Below are positions 1 through 10,592 of a stretch of DNA of 64,000 nucleotides, in pieces. This stretch comes from Porphyridium purpureum. Lineage: Eukaryota > Rhodophyta > Bangiophyceae > Porphyridiales > Porphyridiaceae. The translations under genes were made by a program, and so were the position numbers. Each line of letters opens with the position of its first letter. Position 1 is the stretch's first letter. Location: positions 2,343,699-2,407,698 of the forward strand of contig VRMN01000002.1 in assembly GCA_008690995.1 (NCBI GenBank), written 5' to 3'. The notes beneath the pieces are model-generated. The model was not told where the DNA came from. It did no database searches and worked only from the letters and a program-made list of their open reading frames with translations.

Positions 1-444
1 CGCCGTTCCGCGCTTACCCGCATCTCTGGGACTCGCTCGCCTGCCGATGTTCAATGCCAGCCTGCGGGTAGGATTGACGAGCTAACCGGCACGCGCCGAC
101 CGGTCACCGCTTTCGTACCACGTACGCGAAACCAAGTTGATTTTGCGCGCGAGCAGAATGCGCCGTCCGCGAAGTCTCTCGAAGCGGCTGCGGTTGGCGA
201 CCACATCAAGGCTGAAATGGTCGCCATCGACTCGAACCAGAAGGGCATCACTTTCCCCCGGTCACCCGCCGTAATCGCTCGCCGTCGCCCTGCCGAAGGA
301 CGCTCTGTCATGGGCGCCGCTTCGCTCTGCGACTCGCCCGCCCCGCCGCTCGCATTCCCGGTCTTACCACTTGCCCTCCCTGCCACGCCGCTTGCCGCTC
401 GCGTATGTGCGCGCGTCACGCGCGCGCTCGTGCGCGCATCCTGA
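1..444 (+). CDS. 3' end of an unidentified coding frame entering from the left edge
   Basis: The first frame is open from base 1 to a TGA at 442-444, giving about 147 residues with no stop. The composition turns Ala/Pro/Arg-rich toward the end, with no motif I recognise. The frame has no start inside the window, so it would be the C-terminus of a gene lying mostly to the left. A minus-strand frame of 180 codons covers the same bases and is about as open, so the coding strand is not certain. No function is proposed. Confidence 0.35.
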   Translation, partial: RRSALTRISGTRSPADVQCQPAGRIDELTGTRRPVTAFVPRTRNQVDFAREQNAPSAKSLEAAAVGDHIKAEMVAIDSNQKGITFPRSPAVIARRRPAEGRSVMGAASLCDSPAPPLAFPVLPLALPATPLAARVCARVTRALVRAS

Positions 445-1124
445 GATGGGAGTCGCCTACTTTGTATTGTCACGTGCGATGTTCCCTTTCGTGAGCGAGT
501 CAAACTTCTTTCACAAGAACTGAGACCTCTGTAAAAGTTTATAAACATTGTGAAATACAGGCTGTGTCTTTGATTTTTGGGTTTTGCAGGCAATAAGGAG
601 AAATGGTAGTTACAAGGTAAGATAAAGAGTGATGAGGTGAACGTGTCTCGTGGCTAAGGTGTCACGACTTCTAAATGTACGTTTTCGTCTTAAAAGCGTA
701 CATTGCAATCGCTCAGCATATGAAGTTCCTTTTCGTGCAGAAGTGTCATATGCCACTTTTGCATTGGCAGGACCAGTTTGCAAGGGTAAACGTATCATAG
801 AACGGTATGATTCTCATATGAAATCCGACACCTCAAGAAATTATTTTGGTCGGCGGCAATGAAGGCTTTGGACTGCGACCTCTCGTGATGGGAAAGTGTA
901 CCAATCTCGCCAAGATTTCTCCTGGTCTTTCAGAGCAGCTGTCTGCTGACAAGTCCTCGCGGTCGCCTTTTGTGGAATCCCTCAACATCTCGACTGCGCT
1001 TAACATTTCATTGTTTCAGCATCTAGGATAAGTAGTAGTCATGCTCTCCTGCTCTCTTTTTCAGGATGCTAGAAAGGAGGAGGCTCTAGGCTTTATTTGA
1101 CCGAAACAAGTGTGAGAGCAAAGT
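445..1124. other. Intergenic, no gene seen
   Basis: Only frames under 75 codons with no recognisable motif occur here. Base composition is more AT-rich than the flanking coding stretches. It separates the left-edge frame from the 3' end of the minus-strand Tpt1-like gene. Confidence 0.5.
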
Positions 1125-2372
1125 TTATATGCCAGCGTTTCGACGGATTTCATCGAGATTCACGCACGCTCCGTTGCTCAAACGAATCATCCGGATAAAG
1201 CAATCAACGGGAATCGGTCCCGGGCAACAAATGACATTGTTCTGCGATCGGTAGAATCGAAGACCGTGGCGAATGGCGCGCGCGACGTCTATGTAGATTA
1301 CTACATCGACACCACGACGAATTCCGCTACGAACCTCCGGGTCGTCGGGCAAGCCAACGTCCATTTGAATTGCATGTCGCTGCATTCGATTGAGGCCACC
1401 ACTGCGCAGAATATTCAACAAAGAGTCATCATACGTGCCGTGTGCACACACGGGCACATCATCGGGATCGTAGATGGGCGTCAAAAGCTGCTCGGGGTCC
1501 ACAGACGTAATCGTGTGTCCCTGATTGGCGCGAACCAAAAGCACGCCGTCCTCCTCGATCACGGAAAAGCGCGTCTTCTCGTCTGCCGCTGCCGCTTGGA
1601 GCACACTGTCTGTAGTCGCCGCCGGGAAGTCAAGGGCATCCAAGAGAGCCTGGACCGTGATGTAGCCATCGGGTCGAGTAGCTGCTCGGTGTCGTAGATA
1701 CCACGTCATGCTGCGCTGGAAGCGCTCCACGCCAAGTCGCGTCGAGCGATTTCCACCTGCGCCAGCACCGCGCTTGGCTTGGGCGTCAGCGCTGACCTCA
1801 TCGACATCAGTACCGTCGGGCCTTCGTCGACGGCGCAAAGCTGCAATTCGGTCGGCTTCGCGTAGCTGGTGAACACGAGTCAGCGTCTCGATCAATCGCA
1901 GATCGTCTTGAGGAATCCAGACGGCTTCCAAGGCGTCTCCGAGCATATCGGGAGAGGAATCGCCAAGCTCTAGCTCAACGCGGCGCAGGAGCGGAAGAGG
2001 TTGTGGCTCAGCGGCTACATCGACACAAGCATGCCGAGCGATTGAGTCGCGCAAGCTCGGCACGAGCATGGCTATATGTATCCAGCGTTTCCGCATGCCT
2101 GTTGCCTGCCGATGGTCCGGAGCGCCCGACCAACCTTTGTACGACGCGATGCACAAAACTTGACGTAACTCCCAATCGCTCAGATACTCGACACTGCCCG
2201 TTTGCTGATATTCCTTGGACATCTTCTTGTACAGAGGGACCGCAGTGGTACCTGCAATGAACGAGCCGGTCGGTGACAATCCGTAGTGCCTCGCCATCAG
2301 GCGGCCGCGAGCACCACCAACATGATCCATCAGCCTCAGTACCATGTCGGAGCGGGATTCATTCGCAATCAT
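1125..2372 (-). CDS. TPT1: RNA 2'-phosphotransferase (Tpt1/KptA family) with long N-terminal extension
   Basis: The product is 415 residues. Residues about 216-398 match the Tpt1/KptA fold: WYLRH at 224-228, DEKTRF at 264-269, RANQGH at 281-286, HGT at 311-313, the GLNRMQRHAIQM stretch at 326-337, VIYID at 358-362 and FYRSQNNV at 373-380. These include the Arg/His/Arg residues that bind the 2'-phosphate and NAD+ in characterised enzymes. The family moves the splice-junction 2'-phosphate of ligated tRNA onto NAD+, releasing nicotinamide and ADP-ribose cyclic phosphate. The first 215 residues are extra compared with typical 200-280 residue Tpt1 proteins; they contain no domain I recognise and end in a basic, Ala/Arg-rich linker (about 175-210). 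The ATG at 2372-2370 is the first in frame. No intron is evident. Identification of the C-terminal domain is firm; the role of the extension is unknown. Confidence 0.9.
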   Translation of the reverse strand: MIANESRSDMVLRLMDHVGGARGRLMARHYGLSPTGSFIAGTTAVPLYKKMSKEYQQTGSVEYLSDWELRQVLCIASYKGWSGAPDHRQATGMRKRWIHIAMLVPSLRDSIARHACVDVAAEPQPLPLLRRVELELGDSSPDMLGDALEAVWIPQDDLRLIETLTRVHQLREADRIAALRRRRRPDGTDVDEVSADAQAKRGAGAGGNRSTRLGVERFQRSMTWYLRHRAATRPDGYITVQALLDALDFPAATTDSVLQAAAADEKTRFSVIEEDGVLLVRANQGHTITSVDPEQLLTPIYDPDDVPVCAHGTYDDSLLNILRSGGLNRMQRHAIQMDVGLPDDPEVRSGIRRGVDVVIYIDVARAIRHGLRFYRSQNNVICCPGPIPVDCFIRMIRLSNGACVNLDEIRRNAGI

Positions 2373-3853
2373 CTCAAAGCTTCATGTCTGTTGTAGAAAA
2401 CGTCCTCCCGCTCCTCTGTGTGTATCGCGCAGCACGGTCCTTCCGTGGGAACGATGAGGTCCCTCTGAACCGCGGATTCCTGAATTCACTTAGCCGGCGG
2501 CGCTGCACAAGTACCTTTTAACGGGCGGCCGGGGCTCGGCCGGAAAAGTAGCGGAGGTAGAGACTCTTTGGCGTCGTGAGGTAAAGGTTTGTCGTTTGTT
2601 GGGAGCAATAGGGAGCTGGTGCAGAATGGTCTACGCGCCTCGAAGAGTCCGCCACACTTGTGGCCCACGGGTTGCGCGTTTCGCCGTGCGCACCCGCACC
2701 CCTTTCGGTCGTAGCATCGATTTTTCTCGGCCGATCCCTTGGAGCACCTCTCCAAGCCTTCGACTTTACACGCACAGTACTCACCTCTTCTTCCTTGCTG
2801 CCAAATGACCGTCATGCAGTTTCTCAACACCTTGCAGGCTCTTATTTCTTCGTCAATGGTGCCCTCTTTTATTTTAGCTCATTCTATCCAAACACTCGTC
2901 GAACGTCCTTTATATATTTTTCTGTCCATGACGGCATGCTCGAGAAAACGGCCCCTCAGGCGCAAACACTTTGCGTCCGTTCCCATCACGACCCCCTGAA
3001 CGGTCGCACAACCGAGTATTCGCGGACCACAATGCTACTGTGCGCCATCTTTCACGTCAGCAAGTTCTGGCGCGCTCTGTTCCTCATCAGCAGGTTCTTT
3101 CGTGTCTGTTCGGCTCGACCCATTTGCGCGAAGTTCACACAGTGTCATATCAACGGCGGTTCTTGTGCTCAGTCGCATGCACTTCCAAAGCAGAAGGTTG
3201 CTCAAGACGAGCGGCGCCAAGTGCTGACAAGAAAGAGGGCGCGACGCCAAGTACCGATAAAAAAGAGGACGCGGCGCCCTCTGGCCAACGCGACTCCTGA
3301 ACGGGCGGCGCACTGCTTTTTACAAAGATTTTTATAGATTCTTTTGTTGCACGACCGGTTAAGGGGTCATGAACTGGCCGACCAGCAGAGGTTTTTCAAA
3401 ACTTGTGGGTTTTTTTCCTCGAGCGAAGTTGGCAATATATAAAGCGTGAAGTAGGACGGCTAGATTGTAGATGTAAAAGAGAGCAACCGTAAATAGTGAA
3501 GAAGAAGAACCTTTGAAAAAAGGAAGAAGTGCTGCGTGACGGTTATTGGCAGCAAGATCAGATACACTTCAAACTGTACCTGGAGGGTAGGAAAGAGGAA
3601 GGAGGAACTGGAGGCGTTTTTATTGGGAATTCTTCTCTCCCCGCTCGTGTTCTGTCCACTCGAACTACTTTATCACGTTTCAAAATTACAGTTTTCGCAT
3701 GTTGATTCTCAGCCGAAAAGATCAGGGACCTCGGCACTGTTTGCGCCTTGTGCAATCTCTAGCTATATAACAATTCAAACACGGCTATCGCTCGTGCGAT
3801 CCGGCCGAGCCGCAGTGATCGACAGTGAGCTTATGAGTACACTGATGACTGTA
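2373..3853. other. Intergenic; short lysine-rich tandem repeat near 3203-3292, no supported gene
   Basis: Several overlapping frames of 80-225 codons occur on both strands but none has a recognisable motif. Around 3203-3292 there are about two and a half imperfect copies of a 36-bp unit that would encode Ala-Pro-Ser-Thr-Asp-Lys-Lys-Glu-like repeats on the + strand, so a small gene cannot be excluded. The rest looks like regulatory or spacer DNA ahead of the divergent Tpt1-like gene and the Tc1/mariner relic. Confidence 0.4.
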
Positions 3854-3885
3854 CAGTAAGTGACAATCAATTAAAAACACCCGCT
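3854..3885 (+). repeat. Left terminal inverted repeat of the Tc1/mariner element
   Basis: This 32-bp arm begins CAGTAAGTGAC and ends ACACCCGCT. Its reverse complement recurs at 5212-5243 with one mismatch. It is preceded by TA. Confidence 0.85.
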
Positions 3886-3929
3886 GTTTTGCATATTTTC
3901 TATGAAAATAGGTAATTTTAGAATAAAAT

Positions 3930-4402
3930 TGAAGAAGGTCGACCTTTCGGTGACCGTGCGAGCGTCCAAACGATTAAAAACAGTGCAGTCAAACACACAT
4001 TCCAGGGGTCATAGAGCATGGACAGGAGCGCTCGGCGCGATTTCATCAGGAGCACAGCAACGTTTTTCAGTGGACAAGAGCCCAGCATGATTGGTGGCGT
4101 GGTTACGGAGGAATGCATGATGCGGGTGATCACGAATTGACTATCGAGATTTTGCTCCGTTCCATTAGTACAAAGGTATTTGAATAGCCTCAAAACGGAA
4201 AGCAAATGGAGACCCGATCAGAATGACGCAAGAATAACATCCAAACCGCACCCAAAGCTTGAAAATGTCCCAAAGCAAGGCCTTCTTTTGCAGCGTTTTT
4301 GGTTCGCACAGAACTGTAATCAGCATGTGCCGAGCCAATTTCAGCGCAACGCACCAGACTTGGAACCAGAAATAAGCGCACGTGCGAGACGAAGACGACC
4401 AT
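3930..4402 (-). pseudogene. Remnant of Tc1/mariner transposase catalytic core
   Basis: Read on the minus strand from 4402, one frame begins MVVFVSHVRLFL, which lines up with the VVFSDExRF block holding the first catalytic Asp, here lost. It runs on through a Gly-rich block in place of the usual VMVWGCF. Further along, in another frame, NHATNH stands where the family has the second-Asp block (DNAxxH). About 33 residues later, AL-stop-PLE stands where DLNPIE is expected, with the third acidic residue kept but a stop two codons before it. Stops and frame changes rule out a working enzyme. The assignment rests on these aligned blocks plus the inverted repeats. Confidence 0.65.
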
Positions 4403-5211
4403 ACCAGCTTTGGAGAACTGTCATGGACACACACAAAATGAATGAGTTGTTTTTACTGCTGAAAACAGAGAAAAACTTGCAAGTGTTATTTACGGACCTA
4501 AAAGGCTCGAATTGGAGGGTTCTGATGGTGTCCTCTTCTCTTAGGGAGGGTCAGAGCTTATCCCAGTCAACCATTTCATCTGTACGTTCGGTGCACACAG
4601 CTTGATAACTTGGGAGTGCCAACCGCACCCGAAAATTTAGACTTCTCCTTCGCATGCGACCATCGTATCCCTATTGAGAGGAGCGCAAGAAGCGTGAACA
4701 TGTTGGACAGATTTCGGGTGAATATGAGAGCCGTAAAAAAGCTCAGTTGCTTCATGTTTATGTTGCTCTATGTAGCTTGCCTCAAGGCAGAGCAAACCTG
4801 ATACCGATTGAAAAGCAAATATGTGGAAGCTAGAGATAGTCCTGCGCTCCCGCGAGACTTGGATTCAATTGACCATGTTCGGAGACATGTAATAGGCCAC
4901 GTTTACGGTGAATTCCAGCAGTTTTATAGCGTGAAAGAGCTGCGAACGGCAGATTAGGACGCCCTGGCGAAAATGGAGGGCTCCTGCGTCACAGGCTCGC
5001 GTGACAGTGTGTCAAAGGGACTCGTTGGAAAGGTCTTGGGCCAAGGAAGGACGTGGCGCTTTCAGAACTCGCTTTTACTCTTCACTGCTGCGGTAAACTC
5101 TCTGAACTTGCTCTGTTTTTAATCGTTTGTCACTTTCCCTTCGCGCGTAAAATCTCTACTTCAACGAGTTTGTACTAAATTTACCATGTTTTGTTATAAA
5201 AGGTAACGACT

Positions 5212-5243
5212 AGCGGGTGTTTTTAATTGATTGTCACTTGCTG
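5212..5243 (-). repeat. Right terminal inverted repeat of the Tc1/mariner element
   Basis: Mirror copy of 3854-3885, ending CACTTGCTG followed by the TA target duplication. Confidence 0.85.
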
Positions 5244-5354
5244 TACATGGCCTCTCTCACGGCCATCGTGCTCGATCTTCAACAATTTTACCCACAGTTC
5301 CATCCGATGCACAGAAACACATTGTTGAAAGCCCGAACGGTTTCGCAGGCGGTG

Positions 5355-5735
5355 TGAAACAGGATTATGATCGGGGCTATGAGTGCAGACGAATGCTATG
5401 GTGCATGTCGTCGCCTTACCGAGAGATGATGACTTTCTGATTTCAAAGCCGCCTTTATACGTCAAAACCTATTTATCGCCACCTCCCAGTCTAGACAAGC
5501 ACCACGACAAGGATACGGGCACCTCTTTCATATCTCAGCCTCGCGCCCCTGGACCGAGGCGGGCCGAGGCTTGCACAGCACGCGCAAGTGGTGGTCCGCT
5601 ACGCGTACCGGTCGTCGCTTTGGCACCGCCATTGGCGACGACCTCTCGGGTCATCACGGGCTCAAGCGTGGCGTCCCTATGGGTCATCGTCGAAATTGTC
5701 GCGAGGATTCGAAAGTTCTCTTCACGGGCGGCATA
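5355..5735 (-). repeat. Left arm of a diverged inverted repeat (partner 10215-10592)
   Basis: The reverse complement of this stretch matches 10215-10592 at roughly 80% by eye. The shared part starts in the last codons of the vWA gene, crosses its stop and covers the 3' flank, including the stretch around CCCGATCATAATCCTG. The two arms bracket about 4.5 kb and the genes inside point outward into the arms. Confidence 0.75.
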
Positions 5736-8095
5736 GGCTCGACGGGCACCTGCGCCCACGGCGGAGAACGACGAATTGTGTCGAGGGCCTGCTCAGATGT
5801 CACTATGCCAGCCTTGTCGGCATTCATCTCGGCCGCGACATCGTTGGTGTAACCGCGAACCAGCTGAACGGCTTCGTGCGAGCTGATGTCAGGAGACGTG
5901 ATGCAGTCCAAGGTTGCCCTGACGACCAGCGATAAGCCGGGCACCACGAGATCATCCATGGAGATCGCCAACGAGTTCGCAAATGTGACCACGGCCTTAT
6001 GAGCGTGACGCGGCAAAAGCGGTTCAAGCGAGGCAACGAGTCGGCTGGTTCCAGCGATGGAGATATGAGCCCCTCGAGCGTCGACCCGGGTGTCGCAAAT
6101 CGACGACAGGAGAGCGCTCAGGGAGGTTGCGCCCTGATCGGCCCAAACGTCAGCCCTGTTGTTCTGAAGCCAGTTCCTATGCATTTGAGGCACTGCCACC
6201 GCAATTCGGGCGAGCATCGATTGTCGAAGTGTCGCATTGGAGAATGCAGCGCGCGTCGAGAAGCGGTAGATGAGCCGCAAGATCACGGACGCCTCCTCGA
6301 CCGACGAGTGCACGGTTAGGACCTCACTTCGCAGAATGGCAACGAGCGCTTCGTTGATCGGGCGACTGGCGTCTGGCGAGAGCCGTGATCCCTCGGGAAG
6401 AATGACATGCTCCATAATCTGCGCCGCAAACCATTCAAGCAGTCTCCCGGTAGGAGTCGTGCCGGCAGCTGCCCATTCCTGCGTCTCCAAGGTACGGAGG
6501 ATGCTCGAGAGAGCGATAAGCCACACATGCTGCATCGACAGTCCGTGCATGAACACTAAGCACAAGCGCTCGAACACCGCTCGTCGATTGTGCTCATTCG
6601 CCAGTGACACAATAGGGAGACACACCGACAAAGGCTCGCGCGTCAGAGGCGAAGTGTCACTGCGCTCAATTCCATCTGCAAACTCGAGCGCCACTAACAG
6701 TGGCTCGATAACCGCGTTTGCGGGGGACTGGCCGACGCGGAGCGCCTGATTGAGCGCAAAGTCATTCGTATTGTGCTCCGTGTCCGACATGGCTTTACAG
6801 CACAAGGCGACCGGTCCATTTTCATACAGAATCATATCTTCCTCACGAGGAGCGCCCGACGCATCCAAACTGGCGAGCTCAGCGATCGCGTTGGGGTCGA
6901 TGGTTCCAGCAAGCGCTGCCCGATTACTTAGCCGACCCAAACTTGTCGCGCTCATTCCGAACATCGAGAGAGACATCGTTGAATCCAGAGCATCATTGAC
7001 GACAGCTCGAGGACGTCGGACGCTGCGGCTGGTTTGTTCCCTGGCTTGCCTTTCTTGGGACGTACTAGTCGCAACTGCCTGGCGAATCTGCGCGGACAAG
7101 CTCTCGCGCTCACTGTCATTGGCCGCCAGGCGCAGACGCCGGAGCAATCCATGAACGCCGGTAGACGAATCATCGTTACTGGCTTGCATTTGCGTCGCAA
7201 CCATCTGATCCAGAGAGACAAGGCTGTGGCTCAGCAGAATACGCCATTCTTCGAGTCTTCCGACAACAAAATAGGCCCGGGTTATATTCTCGATATCCGC
7301 CTGCGAAATCTGCGAGAGAGATTCAAAGGGATCTCGGGCTCTCATCAGAGCTTGCAGGTCAAGGAGGGACCCATCAGCGAGGTAAATTGTGCCGGCATCC
7401 ACCGGCTCGTAGACTCGTGATGGATAATCGAGCAGGTCGTTGGCCGAAACAATTGGACAATCTTGCAGAACGAGCGTGTCCGTGAGTGGCGGTGGCTGAG
7501 GCAGATGATCGCCAAGCCAGTCTCCCTTGACGGCAATCAACCGCGAACACTCGGCGTCAACAATTAGCACGGCCGCCGTGAATGCCGCCGTGAAATGAGC
7601 CATGACAACAGAGACATTAAAGTGAGACATGCGAGAGAGGTGGCGATCACCGGAAGCGAAAATTATGAGCAGAGATGGCAAATGCGCTGTCACTGAAGCA
7701 TGGCGGGCCAATTCTTCCGTGCTCCGCACTTGACCGTCCGTCATGAATACAAAACACGACGCATCGTCCGGTACGAAGTTTTGGGGAGAGAAGATTGTCT
7801 GAGGTTCGGTACCTCCCGTTGATATCCAGCGAATTTCTCTCAAAGGCCTTGGAGCGTCGCACGTCGAGTTCCAGAGCGAGACCTTGTGCACGCCCAGACT
7901 ATGCACAAATCTTTGTGCAACCAGAAGCGGCGCGCCCCCTGTCGAATCACTGTTGTCGACCGCCGCAAACCCCGTGTCGTTCATGAGCACTGACAAGCGG
8001 GTCAGCTCCCGTCGAATCTCACATCTTGGCGCCAGGAAAACGCCATCGCTTGAGCTGGTAGCAACATTCGTTGTCGTAAAAGTTGAATCACCCAT
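5684..8095 (-). CDS. von Willebrand factor A-domain protein of unknown function
   Basis: From the ATG at 8095-8093 the product is 803 residues. The frame stays open about 55 codons further upstream but without an ATG. Residues about 40-180 look like a vWA domain with a complete MIDAS: DNSDS at 47-51 (DxSxS), the Thr of GGTEP at 94-98, and the Asp of FMTDGQV at 117-123. vWA domains bind a divalent cation and mediate protein-protein contacts. The remaining 600 residues are mostly helical, with an Arg/Gln/Ser-rich stretch near residues 345-370 and no catalytic motif I recognise. No signal peptide is evident. The last 12 codons (VKRTFESSRQFRR) lie in the inverted repeat and recur in the ORF ending at 10263. 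The vWA call is fairly sure; the cellular role is unknown. Confidence 0.75.
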   Translation of the reverse strand: MGDSTFTTTNVATSSSDGVFLAPRCEIRRELTRLSVLMNDTGFAAVDNSDSTGGAPLLVAQRFVHSLGVHKVSLWNSTCDAPRPLREIRWISTGGTEPQTIFSPQNFVPDDASCFVFMTDGQVRSTEELARHASVTAHLPSLLIIFASGDRHLSRMSHFNVSVVMAHFTAAFTAAVLIVDAECSRLIAVKGDWLGDHLPQPPPLTDTLVLQDCPIVSANDLLDYPSRVYEPVDAGTIYLADGSLLDLQALMRARDPFESLSQISQADIENITRAYFVVGRLEEWRILLSHSLVSLDQMVATQMQASNDDSSTGVHGLLRRLRLAANDSERESLSAQIRQAVATSTSQERQAREQTSRSVRRPRAVVNDALDSTMSLSMFGMSATSLGRLSNRAALAGTIDPNAIAELASLDASGAPREEDMILYENGPVALCCKAMSDTEHNTNDFALNQALRVGQSPANAVIEPLLVALEFADGIERSDTSPLTREPLSVCLPIVSLANEHNRRAVFERLCLVFMHGLSMQHVWLIALSSILRTLETQEWAAAGTTPTGRLLEWFAAQIMEHVILPEGSRLSPDASRPINEALVAILRSEVLTVHSSVEEASVILRLIYRFSTRAAFSNATLRQSMLARIAVAVPQMHRNWLQNNRADVWADQGATSLSALLSSICDTRVDARGAHISIAGTSRLVASLEPLLPRHAHKAVVTFANSLAISMDDLVVPGLSLVVRATLDCITSPDISSHEAVQLVRGYTNDVAAEMNADKAGIVTSEQALDTIRRSPPWAQVPVEPMPPVKRTFESSRQFRR

Positions 8096-9666
8096 AGCTG
8101 CTGAGACTTGAGAGACGAGATGAAAAAAAGCGCCTTGAAAGTGTCCGAACACCAGGGTATTTGGAATATGATTTCGTTTCTTGTGAGCGTAGGATGCGGG
8201 AACGAGCGTCCCGATCCGTTCCCGGTGCACAACAAGGGCACTGACCCGTGCTGTGTCCACCGCCAGGCTCCCGCAAGGCAGAGGATTGATATAACTCCAG
8301 TTTCAACTCTGCAAGAAGCCAACTGTATAGTATCGACACCATCAACTTCTTCGCTGCTCTTCGCCAATTCGCCGCACCTTTCGCGTGTGTGCTCTCTATG
8401 TAGGTCGCCAATTTTGGCGAAAGGTGACAGCGTTCCCTAGGGCCTTGTCAGATGCAAAGTCGTTGGCGAGTTTTGATGTGTACTCAGTGTACACGTGCGC
8501 GCTTTCCGACAGAAAGACCGCGTCTGTTCTAGCCACCGAGTACGAAATTGAAGAGTCAAGTGGCGGCGGATGGCGGCGACCACGAGCACCGTGATGGCGG
8601 GAGAGATAGGGGCAGTATGGATTGGCCCATCGTTAAAGAGCGGGCCCTTATTCCTGGAAGGGTGAACTGCGGGCGTCCTACTCTCTTGATCTGACGACTC
8701 GCGGCGCCAACAACTGAAGCCGTTGGCCTTGAAGTCGACCTGGACGCCCGCTGTCGGCCGTGCGCCGAAATTTCTTGCCGAATGCTCGTTGGCGAAGACT
8801 GCGTCGATGCACGTTGGCTATTGGAGCCTTTAGCGGACCAGCGTAGAAGAGATCCTCCCAGATAGGCCGGTCTCAAATCTCGAACAATGAACGGTTCGAC
8901 AAAGTGTTCGAGAAATTACTACCGTGCGAATAGTGCCTCCACTTCCGGATCCAATGTGTTCGCGTTCCTGGATCAGGACTCCCAGCCACCATTGTGGACG
9001 TACAAGTGTTTGATGGCGCGTCAGGCCAATCGAGAACGGGATGTGGTCCTACTGCGAATCACTGACCAGATATATTAATCGATTCACGTCCAGGAGACAC
9101 TAGAAACCATTTAGAATTGTGATTCCCAAAGCCAATCATCTGGAATACGAAGACAGCGAAAATGATGAACAGCCGCCGACAGTGTGTGCTACATTGAGGC
9201 GCCGCAGGCATCGATGCAAATTACCCGCGAGGCATTACCATCGTGTGATCAAATTGATTGGGGTGCTTTCGAGACAAGACAGCTTCCGCCCTCTTTCGTC
9301 AAGCACCCAGCCAGCCAGTACGATGATCGCGGGATCCACTCGCGCGCAATCGCCTGCCGTCCTATCAAATCGTTATGTTTTTATTTTTTTATGCGAAAAT
9401 GCCGAGCGGCTCAGGCGACCCGCGATAGCGTGCGGGCTCCGCAGATGCAGATCCGTAGCGGAAATCGTCAATGGCACGCACCTGGAAGTACCATCACATC
9501 ACAGACCAAACAAATTACTATGCCGCAGAGTGCCCGAATTCGTTTTCCGGCGCTGCTAGGCTCTGCGGGAAGCAATACGATGCGGCAGTGTCAGAGATGG
9601 AGCATATCGACGACACACGATGAACTGCTTTGAGACCGGCAATTGGCGAATTTGCGCGCCTCGAAA
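8096..9666. other. Upstream region of the vWA gene; no supported gene
   Basis: Frames up to about 150 codons occur but lack motifs and overlap each other. The stretch next to 8095 should hold the promoter of the vWA gene. Frames at 9119-9633 run into the next ORF in other phases, so this part could be a decayed 5' portion of that gene. Confidence 0.4.
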
Positions 9667-10263
9667 ATGAGAGTCGACAAAGTACAGCGCATCCTGAAAC
9701 TTTACCACCCTGGCGACATTTGTCGCCCAATGCATTATGCCCAGATCTTGGAATTGCTGTCACGGTGTCCTCTTCAAGAGCATGTGCTTGGACAAGGGAA
9801 TGACCGTGCCGCATCGATTCGCGTAGCTCAACACCCGGCCTATAAGGATGAACGCAACATGTGGTTTGCAGCCGTTCGATACGAGAGCACAGAATGCATA
9901 TTTTCTTATCGCCTTTGTATGAGAGCAAACAAAGAGAGCGGAACATGGAAAATCTTCCATGATGCTGCCAAGCGTGAGCTGGATGTCGCCGGTGTATTGA
10001 AAAAAATGAAGGCGGTCGAGTCAACCTTTGAGCGAGAAAATCCTGGACAACAGCTCTCGTTTCATTTCGACAAGCTCCTGCAAAACTTTTGCGATCGCAA
10101 GCATATCCTTTTTGGAAGCATGCTGCAGCTTCTAGCTCTCGTTGAACGCGATGCCGGGCTGCATTGGCGTATACGGTCTCACGAACCCACCGTCGAACTA
10201 TTGTCTTTTGCTGTCGAGGATGTAAAGAGAACTTTCAAATCCTCGCGACGAGCTCGACGATGA
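9667..10263 (+). CDS. Hypothetical protein (198 aa), possibly a gene fragment
   Basis: The frame starts at the ATG at 9667 and ends at TGA 10261-10263. The sequence has a balanced, helical composition (for example the VLKKMKAVESTFEREN stretch) and lacks the Arg/Ser excess of chance frames here, so it is probably real coding sequence. I recognise no domain. The last codons (DVKRTFKSSRRARR) are near-identical to the C-terminus of the vWA protein because both lie in inverted repeat arms; the bodies of the two proteins do not look related. It may be the 3' part of an older gene fused to a duplicated 3' end. Confidence 0.45.
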   Translation: MRVDKVQRILKLYHPGDICRPMHYAQILELLSRCPLQEHVLGQGNDRAASIRVAQHPAYKDERNMWFAAVRYESTECIFSYRLCMRANKESGTWKIFHDAAKRELDVAGVLKKMKAVESTFERENPGQQLSFHFDKLLQNFCDRKHILFGSMLQLLALVERDAGLHWRIRSHEPTVELLSFAVEDVKRTFKSSRRARR

Positions 10264-10592
10264 CCCATGGGGCGCCATGCTTGAGCCCGCGATGGCCCGA
10301 GGGGTCGTCGCCAATGGGGGCGTCAAAGCAACGACCGGTATGCGCAGCGGACCACCACGTGCGCGCGCTGTGTGAGCCCCAGCCCACCTCGGTCCGGGGG
10401 CGCGTGGCTGAGATATAAAAGTGGCGCCCATGTCCTTGGAGCGGCGCCTGTCTAGACTCAGAGGTAGAGATGAATAGGTTTTGACGTGTAAAGACAGCCT
10501 TGGCATCAGGAAGTCAATGTCTCTCGGTAAGGTGACGACACGTACCATGACATTCGTCAACGCTCATGCCCCCGGTCATAATCCTACTTCAG
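10215..10592 (+). repeat. Right arm of the inverted repeat (partner 5355-5735)
   Basis: Reverse-complement match to the left arm, spanning the C-terminal codons of the hypothetical gene, its stop, and a 3' flank with a TATAAAA-like site near 10413-10421. Confidence 0.75.

Larger units (their letters stand above)
3854..5243 (-). mobile_element. Decayed Tc1/mariner-type DNA transposon (1.39 kb)
   Basis: Bases 3854-3885 and 5212-5243 form terminal inverted repeats starting CAGTAAGTGACAATC and matching at all but one of 32 positions. Each end is flanked by TA (3852-3853 and 5244-5245), the Tc1/mariner target duplication. The 1390-bp length is normal for an autonomous element. Inside, the minus strand carries remnants of a DDE transposase broken by stops, so the copy is dead. 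The family moves by cut-and-paste; any movement now would need a transposase from elsewhere. Confidence 0.85.
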
